NCBI RefSeq assembly: GCF_014306625.1
Contig: NZ_JACRYL010000004.1
Location: forward strand, 186,001-250,000
Reading direction: 5' to 3'
Source of the DNA: Pedobacter fastidiosus
Lineage (GTDB): Bacteria; Bacteroidota; Bacteroidia; Sphingobacteriales; Sphingobacteriaceae
DNA length: 64,000 nt
The position numbers were made by a program, and so were the translations under genes. Shown piece by piece: positions 18,020-28,299 of the stretch (position 1 is its first letter; every line of letters begins with the position of its first letter). Below the pieces are notes generated by a model, which did not search any database, was not told where the DNA came from, and was given only the letters and a program-made list of their open reading frames with translations.

Positions 18020-20998
18020 ATGGAAAAGATCTACTCCCTAAGGAACTGGTGTCTGCTATTTTTGTTATTCTTATCCAATTGGGTATTCGCCCAAAACGGT
18101 GTGGTAACAGGACAAGTAAACGACGAAAAGAACCTCCCACTACCTTCAGCAATTATTACTGTAAAGGGTACAACAATCAAAACCGCTACAGATGTAAACG
18201 GTTATTTTAAACTTTCTGGCGTTCCAACGGGTTCGCAAACCTTGGTGGCAAGCTTTATTGGCTACAATAATTTAGAAAAGCAGGTAACCGTAAACACATC
18301 AACAAATTTAAGTTTTCAACTTCAGCCATCTTCCCAAATACTGAATGATGTTGCTGTTATTGGCTATGGAACCATTCGCAAAAGCGATGCAACAGGGTCA
18401 TTAAGTGTGGTTACCGCAAAAGATTTTAATAAAGGTGCTGTAAATTCTATTCAGGATGCAATCGTGGGTAAACTGCCCGGAGTTGTAATTACCTCAAATA
18501 GTGGCGCACCTGGAAATACATCTACCATTCGCATTCGCGGTGGGGCATCTTTAAATGCCAGTAACGATCCATTAATTGTAATTGATAACGTTCCGATAGA
18601 TAATACACCAATGGGCGGTTCTGCCAATATTTTGGCAAGTATAAATCCTAACGATGTGGAGAATATCACCGTTTTAAAGGATGCTTCAGCCACTGCTATT
18701 TATGGAGCTCGAGCATCAAATGGGGTTTTATTAATCACCACAAAACGAGGTACTAAACAGTTTCAGGTAAATTATGGCTTAACCACTTCGTTATCGGTTT
18801 TGCCAAAGTATGTAGATAATTACACAGGCGATGAATTTAGAGCTGTTGTAAATAAAGTTTACGGTGGCCAAACTGCAATTACTTCTTTATTGGGCTCGGC
18901 AAATACAAATTGGCAGGATGAAATTTATCAAAAGGCTTTTGCGCAAGATCATAATTTAAGTGTTTCAGGAACAGCCAAAAATCTTCCATATCGATTATCT
19001 TTAGGTTACAACAATTCTGATGGTGTTTTAAAAACTTATAATTTTAGCCGTACAACTTTGGCTTTGGGCTTGGATCCGAGTTTGTTTCAAAATCATTTAA
19101 ACATTCACTTAAACCTAAAAGGATTATATAATACCAACAATTTTGCCGAACAGGCCGCAGTTGGCAACGCTGTAAATTATGATCCAAGTCAACCGGTTTT
19201 TAATGGTAACACAAGGTGGAGAGGCTATACAACGTGGACAAGCGATCGTACTCCAAATGGCCCACCGGTAACTTTAGCAACTGCAAATCCTGTTGCCATG
19301 TTAGATTTAACAGATAATACTTCGGTAGTTAAAAGAAGTATTGGGAATGCACAATTTGATTATAAACTTCATTTCTTTCCAGATTTGCATGCCAACTTAA
19401 ACCTTGGTTATGATTACGAAAAATCGGTTGGGCATAATAACGTTCAAGACAATACACAGTGGGTTTACACTCCAGTTGTTGCTGGCGGTCGGTTAAGCAA
19501 TTACAATGAAAGTCGAAAAAACCAGTTGGTAGATTTTTATTTAAACTACAATAAGGATGTTAAATCGATAGAAAGTGTATTTAACGTAACTGGTGGTTAT
19601 TCTTGGTCGCATTTTTACAGAGAGGGCGGAGGCACATCATCTGATGTAGCCATGACTTCCATTCAACCACCTAACGAGTACATAACAGAATACTATTTAT
19701 TGTCTTTATTTGGACGATTAAACTATACTTTCAAAAACAAATACCTTTTAACTTTTACCCTTCGTGATGATGCGACGTCGAGGTTTGCGCCTGATAAACG
19801 TTGGGGCTTATTTCCTGCAGGTGCTTTAACCTGGAAAATTAAAGAAGAAAGCTTCCTTAAAAATAGCAATACTTTATCCGATTTAAAATTAAGATTGGGT
19901 TATGGAGTTACAGGTCAGCAGGATTTGAATAATGGGAATAACTATCCTTATTTAGCAAAATACACCATTAGCGATCAAACTTCTAGATATCAGTTTGGCA
20001 ATACATTTTACAATACTTTGCGTCCTGATGGTTATGATGCAAACATAAAATGGGAAAGCACTACTACATCGAACATTGGTTTAGATTACGGTTTTCTTAA
20101 TAATCGCTTAACAGGTTCATTAGATGTTTATTACCGTAAAACGAAAGATTTATTAAGCATTGTAAACGTTCCCGTTGGAACCAATTTTACAGCTACTGTT
20201 TTAACCAATATCGGTAGTATGGAAAATCGCGGTGCAGAGTTTAGTTTAAATGCCGTGGTGATTCAGAAAGAAAATTTTAACTGGCAATTAGGGTATAATA
20301 TCAGTTATAACAAGAATAAAATTACACGTTTGGCTTTAAATGATGATCCGAATTACATCATCCAATTGGGCGGAATTTCTGGAACAACCTCCGGAACCAT
20401 ACAAGCTCAAAAAGTAGGTTCGCCAATTAACTCGTTTTTTGTGTATCAGCAAATTTATGATGCAAATGGAAAACCTGTAGAAGATTCTTATGTAGATCGA
20501 AATGGCGATAATATAATCAATAGTGCCGATCAGTATATCTATAAAAAACCAGATCCAACAGTTCAAATGGGGATAAATTCGAAACTGACCTATAAAAAAT
20601 GGGATTTTAGTTTCTCTGGAAGATTAAGTCTTGGAAATTACAATTACAATAATGTTGCTGCCGGAAGTACTTATCGCGGTTTATATTCTTCGTTAGGTTA
20701 TCTATCTAACCAAACCAAAGCAGCAGAAGATACCCAATTCACTACAGCTCAACAAACTGTTTTATCTGATTATTACATTCAGAAGGCTTCGTTCTTCCGT
20801 ATGGACAACATTACATTGGGCTATTCTTTACCAACTTACGTGAAAAATAAGTTAAAAATCCGTCTTAATGCCGGTGTTCAAAATGTGTTCGTAGTTACAC
20901 AGTATAAAGGCTTAGATCCAGAAATAAGTGGAGGGTTGGATAACAATTTCTTCCCTCGAGCGAGGATTTACCAATTAGGATTAAACTGTAATTTTTAA
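18020..20998 (+). CDS. SusC-like TonB-dependent outer-membrane transporter
   Basis: A 992-aa SusC/RagA-family transporter. After the signal peptide (ending NWVFAQ) comes a carboxypeptidase-regulatory-like beta domain (VVTGQVNDEKNLPLPSA), then the plug with the family stretch VIGYGTIRKSDATGS, IRIRGGASL and VLKDASATAIYGARASNGV, then a 22-strand barrel ending in an aromatic C-terminus (NCNF). It imports oligosaccharides captured with its SusD partner, encoded 18 nt downstream. GH13 and GH31 genes downstream point to starch or maltodextrin as cargo. Confidence 0.96.
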   Translation: MEKIYSLRNWCLLFLLFLSNWVFAQNGVVTGQVNDEKNLPLPSAIITVKGTTIKTATDVNGYFKLSGVPTGSQTLVASFIGYNNLEKQVTVNTSTNLSFQLQPSSQILNDVAVIGYGTIRKSDATGSLSVVTAKDFNKGAVNSIQDAIVGKLPGVVITSNSGAPGNTSTIRIRGGASLNASNDPLIVIDNVPIDNTPMGGSANILASINPNDVENITVLKDASATAIYGARASNGVLLITTKRGTKQFQVNYGLTTSLSVLPKYVDNYTGDEFRAVVNKVYGGQTAITSLLGSANTNWQDEIYQKAFAQDHNLSVSGTAKNLPYRLSLGYNNSDGVLKTYNFSRTTLALGLDPSLFQNHLNIHLNLKGLYNTNNFAEQAAVGNAVNYDPSQPVFNGNTRWRGYTTWTSDRTPNGPPVTLATANPVAMLDLTDNTSVVKRSIGNAQFDYKLHFFPDLHANLNLGYDYEKSVGHNNVQDNTQWVYTPVVAGGRLSNYNESRKNQLVDFYLNYNKDVKSIESVFNVTGGYSWSHFYREGGGTSSDVAMTSIQPPNEYITEYYLLSLFGRLNYTFKNKYLLTFTLRDDATSRFAPDKRWGLFPAGALTWKIKEESFLKNSNTLSDLKLRLGYGVTGQQDLNNGNNYPYLAKYTISDQTSRYQFGNTFYNTLRPDGYDANIKWESTTTSNIGLDYGFLNNRLTGSLDVYYRKTKDLLSIVNVPVGTNFTATVLTNIGSMENRGAEFSLNAVVIQKENFNWQLGYNISYNKNKITRLALNDDPNYIIQLGGISGTTSGTIQAQKVGSPINSFFVYQQIYDANGKPVEDSYVDRNGDNIINSADQYIYKKPDPTVQMGINSKLTYKKWDFSFSGRLSLGNYNYNNVAAGSTYRGLYSSLGYLSNQTKAAEDTQFTTAQQTVLSDYYIQKASFFRMDNITLGYSLPTYVKNKLKIRLNAGVQNVFVVTQYKGLDPEISGGLDNNFFPRARIYQLGLNCNF

Positions 20999-21016
20999 TC
21001 ATTAGATCAAGAAAAC

Positions 21017-22612
21017 ATGAAACTTCATAAATCAATACTTAGCATATTTTTACTTTCAGCAACGCTGATTACAGCTTGTAAAAAGGATTTGGATGTAAAA
21101 CCAAAAGATCCTAAAATTATTTCTTCGGCTACGGTATTCGATAGTCCTGAATCTTACAAACAATTTTTGGCAAAATTATACGCCACACTTTCATTAACAG
21201 GGCAAAAGGGCGAATTCGGTGCTGCAGAAATTTCTGCTCCAGATGAAGGCACTACAGCTTTTTTAAGAGAATATTGGTCTGCACAGGAAGCAACTACAGA
21301 CGAATGCATCAACGCATGGGGCGATGGTGGCTTGGTAGAATATCATGGGCACAATTGGTCTGATCAGAATTCTTACGTAAAACTGATGTATCAGCGTTTG
21401 TTCATCAATATCAGTTATTGCAATGAATATATCCGTTCGGTAAACGATAAAATGAGTGGTTTAGATGGGTCGCTAAAAGCAGATGTAACCCGCTATCAGG
21501 CAGAAGCAAGATTTTTAAGAGCTTACTTTTACTGGTGTGCAATGGATTTATACGCTAACGTTCCTTTTGTAACTGAAGCTGATAAACCAGGTGCTTATTT
21601 GCCAAAACAAATTAAAAGAGCCGAATTATTCGCCTATATAGAAAGTGAGTTAAAAGCAATTTTGCCAGCATTGGCTGATGCCGGAACAAACGAATACGCA
21701 AGAGCTGATAAGGCTGCTGCATGGGCATTATTGAGTAGATTATATTTAAACGCTGAAGTTTACACAGGCCAAGCCAGGTATACCGATTGTATTACCTATA
21801 CCAACGAGATTTTAAACTCTGGAAAATATGCCTTAAATGCGAGTTATCCGCAATTGTTTTTGGCTGATAACCATAAATATAGGCAAGAAATAATAATGCC
21901 TATTGCTTGTGATGGAACTAACTCGAGAAGTTATGGCGATATGACATTTATTATTCACGCTGGAGTTGGAGGTTCTCAAGATGCTGCAAACGATTATGGA
22001 ATTGCTTCTGGAGGTTGGGCAGGAAACAGAATGACAAGTTCTTTTGTGACTTCTAAATTTGCTGATCCATCTGGAGCGACAGATAAAAGAGCGATTTTCT
22101 ACACTAAAAATCAGACATTAACGATAACGCATCCAACAATTTTTACAGAAGGATATATATCTGCAAAGTTTAAAAATATAACTTCAACAGGCGCTGTTGG
22201 CTCGAATAGCACCTTTGCAGATACCGATTTTCCTTTGATTCGCTTGGGCGAAATTTATTTAAACTACGTTGAAGCAACAGTTCGTGGTGGAGCAGGTGGC
22301 GATGCTGTTAAAGCTTTAAAACTAATTAATGATTTGCGCACCAGAGCCTATGGAAATACATCAGGAAATATTTCTACTGCGCAATTAAATCTAAATTTCT
22401 TGTTGGATGAACGCGGAAGAGAGCTTTATTGGGAAGGCCATAGAAGAACAGATTTAATCCGTTTTGGAAAATTTACTGGCAGTGGCTTACTGTGGGATTG
22501 GAAAGGGAATGTTATAACTGGAACAGGCACTGATGCCCGCTACAACATTTTCCCAATTCCTGCTTCAGATTTATTGCTTAACACAAATTTAGTTCAAAAT
22601 CCAGGTTATTAA
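21017..22612 (+). CDS. SusD/RagB-like glycan-binding lipoprotein
   Basis: A 531-aa SusD-family surface lipoprotein, lipobox ATLITACKKD. The helical TPR-like core is shown by RYQAEARFLRAYFYWCAMDLYANVPF, and the C-terminal family signature by LRLGEIYLNYVEA-type and LLDERGRELYWEGHRRTDLIRFG stretches. It forms the lid over the SusC-like barrel and holds the glycan. The gene directly follows susC (18 nt) and precedes the SusE-like gene (11 nt). Confidence 0.96.
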   Translation: MKLHKSILSIFLLSATLITACKKDLDVKPKDPKIISSATVFDSPESYKQFLAKLYATLSLTGQKGEFGAAEISAPDEGTTAFLREYWSAQEATTDECINAWGDGGLVEYHGHNWSDQNSYVKLMYQRLFINISYCNEYIRSVNDKMSGLDGSLKADVTRYQAEARFLRAYFYWCAMDLYANVPFVTEADKPGAYLPKQIKRAELFAYIESELKAILPALADAGTNEYARADKAAAWALLSRLYLNAEVYTGQARYTDCITYTNEILNSGKYALNASYPQLFLADNHKYRQEIIMPIACDGTNSRSYGDMTFIIHAGVGGSQDAANDYGIASGGWAGNRMTSSFVTSKFADPSGATDKRAIFYTKNQTLTITHPTIFTEGYISAKFKNITSTGAVGSNSTFADTDFPLIRLGEIYLNYVEATVRGGAGGDAVKALKLINDLRTRAYGNTSGNISTAQLNLNFLLDERGRELYWEGHRRTDLIRFGKFTGSGLLWDWKGNVITGTGTDARYNIFPIPASDLLLNTNLVQNPGY

Positions 22613-22623
22613 ATCTCCCAATC

Positions 22624-23673
22624 ATGAAAAGATTAATATATTTCATCCTATTTTTTGTAACTGCTTTTACAGCCTGCAAAAAGGATAATAACATTGTTGC
22701 AACAATAAAAACCAATGTTGGTGCACCAATTATAACGATTCCGGTAAATGCTTCAGCAATTGTAATTACTGCTCCCGATACCACAAAAGCCTTTAAAGTA
22801 AAATGGAAAAAGGCAGATTTTGGCGTGGCTGTGGTTTTAAATTATACGGTTCAGCTAGATGCTGCTGGCAAAAATTTTGCAAGCGCCGTAAATATTGGTA
22901 ACTCAAACGCCGATTCAGTTTCTATGTCGCTTGGGAGTTTAAATACTACTTTGCTAAATGTTCTAAATCTAACTGCAAATGCAAAATCAGATGTAGAAAT
23001 TAGAGTTACCGCAACTTTAAGTAATAACAACAAAATCACTTCGGTACCAATTAAAATTTCGGTTACAACGTATAAAGAGCTGGCGCCAGATAAATTATTT
23101 GTTCCTGGAGCTTACCAAAATTGGGCACCAGATGTTGCGCCGTTTATTCGTTTCGTAGCCGACTCTAAATATGAAGGTTTTGTTTATATGAGTGTGGCCG
23201 ATCAATTTAAATTTACCTCTGCTGCGGATTGGAACCATATTAATTATGGTGATGGTGGCGCTGGTAAATTAACAACCGATGGTCTTGCTGGTGGTGTAAC
23301 AGTTAGCGCACCAGGTTATTACAAACTTAATGTAGATACCAAAAACTTAACTTATTCTACCGCTTTAATCCAATCTTTCGGAATTATCGGTTCTGCAACT
23401 TCAGGCGTTTGGGACAATTCTACACCAATGACTTATGATAAAACCAATGGCGTTTGGAAAGTTACTGCAAACTTGGTGGCAGGTGCGCTAAAATTCAGAG
23501 CAAATAATGTTTGGGATATCAATTTTGGTCCGGCAGATGTAAATGCTTTTACAGGCACATTAATTCAAACCAACGATGCCATCACCATTACCGCAAATGG
23601 AAATTACACCATCACTATTGATTTTAAACAAGCTACAGCCAACAAATATTTGTACACGGTAGTTAAAAATTAG
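22624..23673 (+). CDS. SusE-like outer-membrane glycan-binding lipoprotein
   Basis: A 349-aa lipoprotein (lipobox FTACKKDN). An N-terminal Ig-like SusE domain is followed by two repeated starch-binding-like modules, seen from the parallel stretches FVPGAYQNWAPDVAP and FGIIGSATSGVWDNSTPM, each followed by an aromatic-rich beta segment (FKFTSAADWNHINYG; LKFRANNVWDINFGP). Such proteins bind starch at the cell surface without cutting it. It directly follows susD; a hairpin terminator follows the stop. Confidence 0.9.
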   Translation: MKRLIYFILFFVTAFTACKKDNNIVATIKTNVGAPIITIPVNASAIVITAPDTTKAFKVKWKKADFGVAVVLNYTVQLDAAGKNFASAVNIGNSNADSVSMSLGSLNTTLLNVLNLTANAKSDVEIRVTATLSNNNKITSVPIKISVTTYKELAPDKLFVPGAYQNWAPDVAPFIRFVADSKYEGFVYMSVADQFKFTSAADWNHINYGDGGAGKLTTDGLAGGVTVSAPGYYKLNVDTKNLTYSTALIQSFGIIGSATSGVWDNSTPMTYDKTNGVWKVTANLVAGALKFRANNVWDINFGPADVNAFTGTLIQTNDAITITANGNYTITIDFKQATANKYLYTVVKN

Positions 23674-23681
23674 ATTCGTAC

Positions 23682-23720
23682 AAGGAAGAACGAAATTAAA
23701 AGTTCTCGTTCTTCCTTTTT
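23682..23720 (+). terminator. Hairpin terminator/attenuator inside the sus-like operon
   Basis: AAGGAAGAACGA (23682-23693) pairs perfectly with TCGTTCTTCCTT (23706-23717), loop of 12, followed by more T. It lies in the 58-bp gap between the SusE-like and GH31 genes and probably lowers read-through into the enzyme genes. Confidence 0.85.
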
Positions 23721-23731
23721 AAATTCTTAAA

Positions 23732-26191
23732 ATGAAATTTAGAAATATATTCTACCAATTCATATTCGCACTTGTTTTTTCGCTTTCTGCTTTTAGTCAA
23801 ACTAAACCCGTTATACAAATTGGGCAAGTAAAGGATGTAAAAATTGGGAAACAGGATGTAGACATTACTTTAGATAATGCCTTCGCTAAAATAAGTGTCT
23901 ATTCCTCATCCGTAATCAGAGTTAGGATAGATCAGAAAGTATTAGATGCTGATTTTTCGTATGCAGTTGTCGGGAAACCGTTAGATGTAAAATCCGTGAT
24001 CACACAAAATGATCAAGAGATAAGCATCACCACAGATTCTTTGAAAGCCGTTATCCAGAAAAAACCTTTCAGTATAGCATTTTACACTTTGGATGGAAAA
24101 GTAATCAATGAAGATGAAAAAGGGTTAACCACCTCTTGGGTTTCATCATCAGTTACTAATTATAAAAAAATGCAGGCTGATGAACATTTTGTGGGCTTAG
24201 GAGAAAAAACTGGAAATTTAGATCGCAAAGGAAACGGCTATACTAATTGGAACAGTGACGTTTATGGCTACGCGGTTACTGCTGATCCACTATACTCTAC
24301 TATTCCATTTTACATTGGTTTGCACCATGGGCTAAACTATGGGTTGTTTTTAGATAATACATATCAATCTGATTTTAATTTTGGAGCAAGCAACAATCGT
24401 TTTTCATCTTTCGGTGCGAGAGGAGGAGAACTAAACTATTATTTTATCTACCATAAAAAGGTAGCAGATATTATCCGTTCTTATACTTATTTAACAGGAA
24501 GAATGCCTTTGCCTCCGATGTGGTCGCTTGGTTATCAGCAAAATAGATATAGTTATTATCCAGAGGCCGAAGTGATGCGCATTGCAAACACATTAAGAGA
24601 GAAGAAGATTCCTGCCGATGGAATTACTTTGGACATTCATTATATGGACGCTTACAAGCTCTTTACATGGAATAAAGATCGTTTTCCAAACCCATTGAAA
24701 ATGAATACCGATTTAAATAAATTGGGTTTTAAAACAACTGTAATTGTAGATCCTGGAATTAAGGTAGAAAAAGGCGCAGGTGCTTATGAACGAGGTATTA
24801 ATGATAATATCTACATTAAATATCTAGATGGAGAACCCTACACAGGTCAGGTTTGGCCGGGTTGGTGTAATTTTCCTGATTTTACAAGCATAAAAGGAAG
24901 GGCTTGGTGGCGCAATGAAGTTAAATTCTTTTCGGCATCTGGTGTAAGTGGCATCTGGAACGATATGAATGAAATTGCGACTTGGGGACAAAAAATGCCA
25001 GATAATGTGCTATTTGATTACGATGGAAAACAAACAAGTCACTTACAGGCACACAATGTTTATGGTTTGCAAATGGCCCGTTCGAGTTATGAAGGAGCCA
25101 AAGAAGAATTTAAAGAACGGCCATTTATTTTAACGCGTTCTGGTTATGCTGGGTTGCAACGTTATACCGCAATCTGGACTGGTGATAATCGGGCAGAAGA
25201 TGATCATATGCTTGCAGGTGTGCGTTTAATGAATAGTTTGGGCTTAAGTGGCGTTGCGTTTTCGGGAATGGATATTGGCGGGTTTACCGGAAATCCAACT
25301 CCAGCATTATATACAAGATGGATCGAATTGGGGGCATTTACGCCTTACTACAGAAATCATACAGCTTTGAATACCAAATCATCAGAACCATGGAGCTTTG
25401 GTGAAGATGTTTTAGATATTGCTCGCAATTACATCAGTTTACGTTACCAGTTGTTGCCGTATTTATACTCAAATTTTTATGAAGCCACGCAAAGTGGATT
25501 ACCAATAATGCGTTCATTGGCAATTAATTATACTCACGATCCTAAAATTTTGGATGCTCAGTTTCAAAATCAATATGAGTTTGGAAACGCCTTTATGGTT
25601 GCGCCATTTGAAAGCAGTAAAGAATATGGTAAAATTTATTTTCCGACAGGTAATTGGTACGATTTATTTACCGATGCAAAATTGGCTGGAAATCAAGAGA
25701 AAATTATTCAGTTGAACGCCAATAAACTTCCTGTTTTTGTAAAGGGAGGAAGCATTATTCCACAACAATCGTTGATTCAAAATACTGGTGAAAAACCCAC
25801 GGATACGTTGACCATTCATATTTATAAAGGCGATGTTGCAAATAGTTTCGTGTATTACGAAGATGATGGCAAAAGCTATAATTATGAAAAAGGTGGCTTT
25901 TATAAACGCCTAATTACTTTTGATCCAGTAAAAAAACTGATCAATTTTAACCAAGTAGAAGGAGATTACAAGAGCCAGTTTAAATTTATAAAACTCGCTT
26001 TCCATGGTTTTGAAAGTACATCTGGATTTAAAATTGAGAACAAAAAAATCGATTACACTACAAGTAAGTTTGCTTGGATGGGCGCTGCAAACAATACCGA
26101 TCCTCAAGCTAACCCATATCCACCTGAAAACTGTTTAATAAAATTTTTTTTGATTAAAAATGAAGCAGGAAGCATTTTAATAAATTATTAA
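23732..26191 (+). CDS. GH31 alpha-glucosidase, secreted
   Basis: An 819-aa GH31 enzyme with a signal peptide (SAFSQT), probably periplasmic. It has the N-terminal beta-sandwich, then the barrel with PMWSLGYQQNRYSYYPEAEV, nucleophile D411 in GIWNDMNE, and acid/base D485 in IWTGDNRAEDDHM. The C-terminal beta domains hold FVKGGSIIPQQ and YYEDDGKSYNYEKG, usual for the family. In a starch locus it would release glucose from maltodextrins; B. thetaiotaomicron uses a GH97 enzyme (SusB) for this step. Confidence 0.95.
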   Translation: MKFRNIFYQFIFALVFSLSAFSQTKPVIQIGQVKDVKIGKQDVDITLDNAFAKISVYSSSVIRVRIDQKVLDADFSYAVVGKPLDVKSVITQNDQEISITTDSLKAVIQKKPFSIAFYTLDGKVINEDEKGLTTSWVSSSVTNYKKMQADEHFVGLGEKTGNLDRKGNGYTNWNSDVYGYAVTADPLYSTIPFYIGLHHGLNYGLFLDNTYQSDFNFGASNNRFSSFGARGGELNYYFIYHKKVADIIRSYTYLTGRMPLPPMWSLGYQQNRYSYYPEAEVMRIANTLREKKIPADGITLDIHYMDAYKLFTWNKDRFPNPLKMNTDLNKLGFKTTVIVDPGIKVEKGAGAYERGINDNIYIKYLDGEPYTGQVWPGWCNFPDFTSIKGRAWWRNEVKFFSASGVSGIWNDMNEIATWGQKMPDNVLFDYDGKQTSHLQAHNVYGLQMARSSYEGAKEEFKERPFILTRSGYAGLQRYTAIWTGDNRAEDDHMLAGVRLMNSLGLSGVAFSGMDIGGFTGNPTPALYTRWIELGAFTPYYRNHTALNTKSSEPWSFGEDVLDIARNYISLRYQLLPYLYSNFYEATQSGLPIMRSLAINYTHDPKILDAQFQNQYEFGNAFMVAPFESSKEYGKIYFPTGNWYDLFTDAKLAGNQEKIIQLNANKLPVFVKGGSIIPQQSLIQNTGEKPTDTLTIHIYKGDVANSFVYYEDDGKSYNYEKGGFYKRLITFDPVKKLINFNQVEGDYKSQFKFIKLAFHGFESTSGFKIENKKIDYTTSKFAWMGAANNTDPQANPYPPENCLIKFFLIKNEAGSILINY

Positions 26192-26202
26192 GAATAAGAA
26201 AT

Positions 26203-27627
26203 ATGAAACTCACAAACATCCGTACCCGAATGAAAATATTATCGCTACTCTTTCTAGTTACTATTTCGGCTGTTCAATGCAAAAAATCTGGACCTGATTC
26301 GCCCACACCAACGCCACCAATTGTAACGCCGACAGATGGTTATAAAGATCCTGTAGCTTATGGAACACCATTTGCAAAGGTGCCGAATACTCTAGATGCA
26401 GTGGTTTATGAGGTAAATCTTCGCTCTTTTAGTCAGCAGGCAAATTTAAAAGGTTTGCAAGATCGCTTGGATAATCTTAAAAGTTTGGGCATAAATGTAA
26501 TTTGGTTAATGCCAATTTATCCCGTTGGGCAATTAAAATCGGCAGGCGGCTTAGGCTCCCCTTATGCGGTTAAAGATTACAACGCCGTAAATCCAGAATT
26601 CGGTACTTTGGATGATTTGAGACTGGTAGTTGAAGAGGCACATAAGAGAGATATTGCCGTAATTTTAGATTGGGTTGCAAATCATACTTCGTGGGATAAC
26701 GCATGGATTAGCAATAAGGCTTGGTACAAACAAGATGCAAATGGAAATATAATAATCCCGCCAGGTACAAATTGGAATGATGTGGCTGCCTTAAATTACG
26801 ATAATGCAGATATGCGCAAAGCAATGATTAGGGCAATGAAATATTGGGTTTTAACGGCTAATGTAGATGGTTATAGATTTGACGCGGCAGATTTTGTGCC
26901 AACAGATTTCTGGAAACAAGCTCTAGATACGCTAAAAAAATTCGATACCAGAAAGCTGATTTTATTGGGTGAAGGAAGTAAAAAAGAACAATTAACAGCA
27001 GGTTTCCAACTCAATTATGCCTTTGATTATTACAACACTTTAAAGGGGATTTTTGCTGATACGCAAGCACCAAGCTCCATTTTTGCAACCAATACCAATG
27101 AAAATAATACCTTGGTTAGTGGAAGTTACAAATTGCGATACATTACCAACCACGATGTTACATCTTCTGATGGAAGTGCAATAACCATTTATAAGGGTAA
27201 GCAAGGTGCTTTAGCTGCATTCGTTTTGGCCAGTACAATGGATGGAACGCCGCTTTTATACAATGGACAGGAGGTTGGTTGCCCTAAAAAGATTGATTTT
27301 TTTTACAAAGATGCAATTGATTGGACCACAAATCCAGATATGCTTGATGAATATAAAAAGCTAATTGCATTTAGAAAAACCAGCGAAGCTGTAAAAAGAG
27401 GAGCGCTAACAGTTTTTAATAATACAGACATTATTGCTTATGAAAAAGTTTCTGGAACGGATGATGTTGTTATCTTAGTTAATGCTAGGGCCACGGCAAT
27501 TAATTACGCTTTGCCTGCAACTTTACAAAATACAACTTGGAAAAATGCACTTACTTTGGATAATGTTGCCCTAGCTACTCAGCTTACGTTGCAACCTTAT
27601 CAATATTTAATCTTGAAGAAAAACTAA
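26203..27627 (+). CDS. GH13 alpha-amylase family lipoprotein
   Basis: A 474-aa GH13 enzyme. The start at 26203 gives MKLTNIRTR before a lipobox-bearing signal (ISAVQCKKS); an internal ATG at 26230 would also work. A Pro/Thr linker follows, then the barrel with VIWLMPIYPVG, VILDWVANHT, nucleophile D227 in GYRFDAADF, acid/base E257 in LLGEGSKK, and third acid D318 in ITNHDVTSS. It likely acts at the surface on starch before import, like SusG, although at 474 aa it is shorter. It ends the operon and is followed by a hairpin terminator. Confidence 0.94.
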   Translation: MKLTNIRTRMKILSLLFLVTISAVQCKKSGPDSPTPTPPIVTPTDGYKDPVAYGTPFAKVPNTLDAVVYEVNLRSFSQQANLKGLQDRLDNLKSLGINVIWLMPIYPVGQLKSAGGLGSPYAVKDYNAVNPEFGTLDDLRLVVEEAHKRDIAVILDWVANHTSWDNAWISNKAWYKQDANGNIIIPPGTNWNDVAALNYDNADMRKAMIRAMKYWVLTANVDGYRFDAADFVPTDFWKQALDTLKKFDTRKLILLGEGSKKEQLTAGFQLNYAFDYYNTLKGIFADTQAPSSIFATNTNENNTLVSGSYKLRYITNHDVTSSDGSAITIYKGKQGALAAFVLASTMDGTPLLYNGQEVGCPKKIDFFYKDAIDWTTNPDMLDEYKKLIAFRKTSEAVKRGALTVFNNTDIIAYEKVSGTDDVVILVNARATAINYALPATLQNTTWKNALTLDNVALATQLTLQPYQYLILKKN

Positions 27628-27657
27628 TTTCAAATACACAAATGGTTTTAGCAATAG

Positions 27658-27690
27658 GCTCTAGCATTAATTTGTTAGAGCTTTTTGTTT
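27658..27690 (+). terminator. Rho-independent terminator after GH13
   Basis: GCTCTA (27658-27663) pairs with TAGAGC (27676-27681), followed by TTTTTGTTT. It lies about 30 bp after the amylase stop. Confidence 0.7.
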
Positions 27691-27751
27691 TAATTTATTT
27701 TTAGTGTAGCGTTTCCGCAGTATCATTCGTTTTAGAAATAAATTATTACTT

Positions 27752-28156
27752 ATGAAACCAAACGCTAAAACCTTTTTGTTGCTCTTCATTACAATGGCTA
27801 TGTTTTCGGCTTTGTTTTTTACCTGCAAAGAGCCTGGCCTGAGGACTAAAAGCGTCGATGAACAAATTCTCAAAGTACTTTACTCGGATATAGAAAAGCA
27901 AGCACATCAATATCCATGTGAAAATGCTGGCGAATGGAAGTTTGTAGAGGTTGGATCAAGACCTTGTGGTGGAGCATCAGGATTTATTGCCTATTCTTCA
28001 AAGGTTGATGAGAAAGCCCTTTTTGAAAAGATAAAATTATTTACAGAAAAAGAAGCTATTTATAATGAGAAATATAATGCTATGGGGCCTTGTGCAATTA
28101 TTGTGGCGCCAAAAGGCGTGGCTTGCGAAAATGGAAAACCAAAGCTCACTTATTAA
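27752..28156 (+). CDS. Small lipoprotein of unknown function, cysteine-containing
   Basis: A 134-aa predicted lipoprotein (lipobox ALFFTCKEP). The mature part has cysteines in YPCENAGEWKFV, GSRPCGGASGF, AMGPCAIIV and GVACENGKP, likely in disulfides in the periplasm. Similar Cys/Trp patterns recur, as far as I recall, in uncharacterised Bacteroidota proteins, but I know no function. It stands alone between a terminator and another small lipoprotein gene. Confidence 0.75.
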   Translation: MKPNAKTFLLLFITMAMFSALFFTCKEPGLRTKSVDEQILKVLYSDIEKQAHQYPCENAGEWKFVEVGSRPCGGASGFIAYSSKVDEKALFEKIKLFTEKEAIYNEKYNAMGPCAIIVAPKGVACENGKPKLTY

Positions 28157-28299
28157 TCATTAAAAAGATAATCTTAAAATTCTTATCAAGTAAAAACACC
28201 TTTCTGTAACGGTTTTGAACCTTTCCACATATCATCCTTTATAGAATTAAAACGTTTATTAATCTTTACAAACTAATCAAAGCAAGTAACCCAATTATT

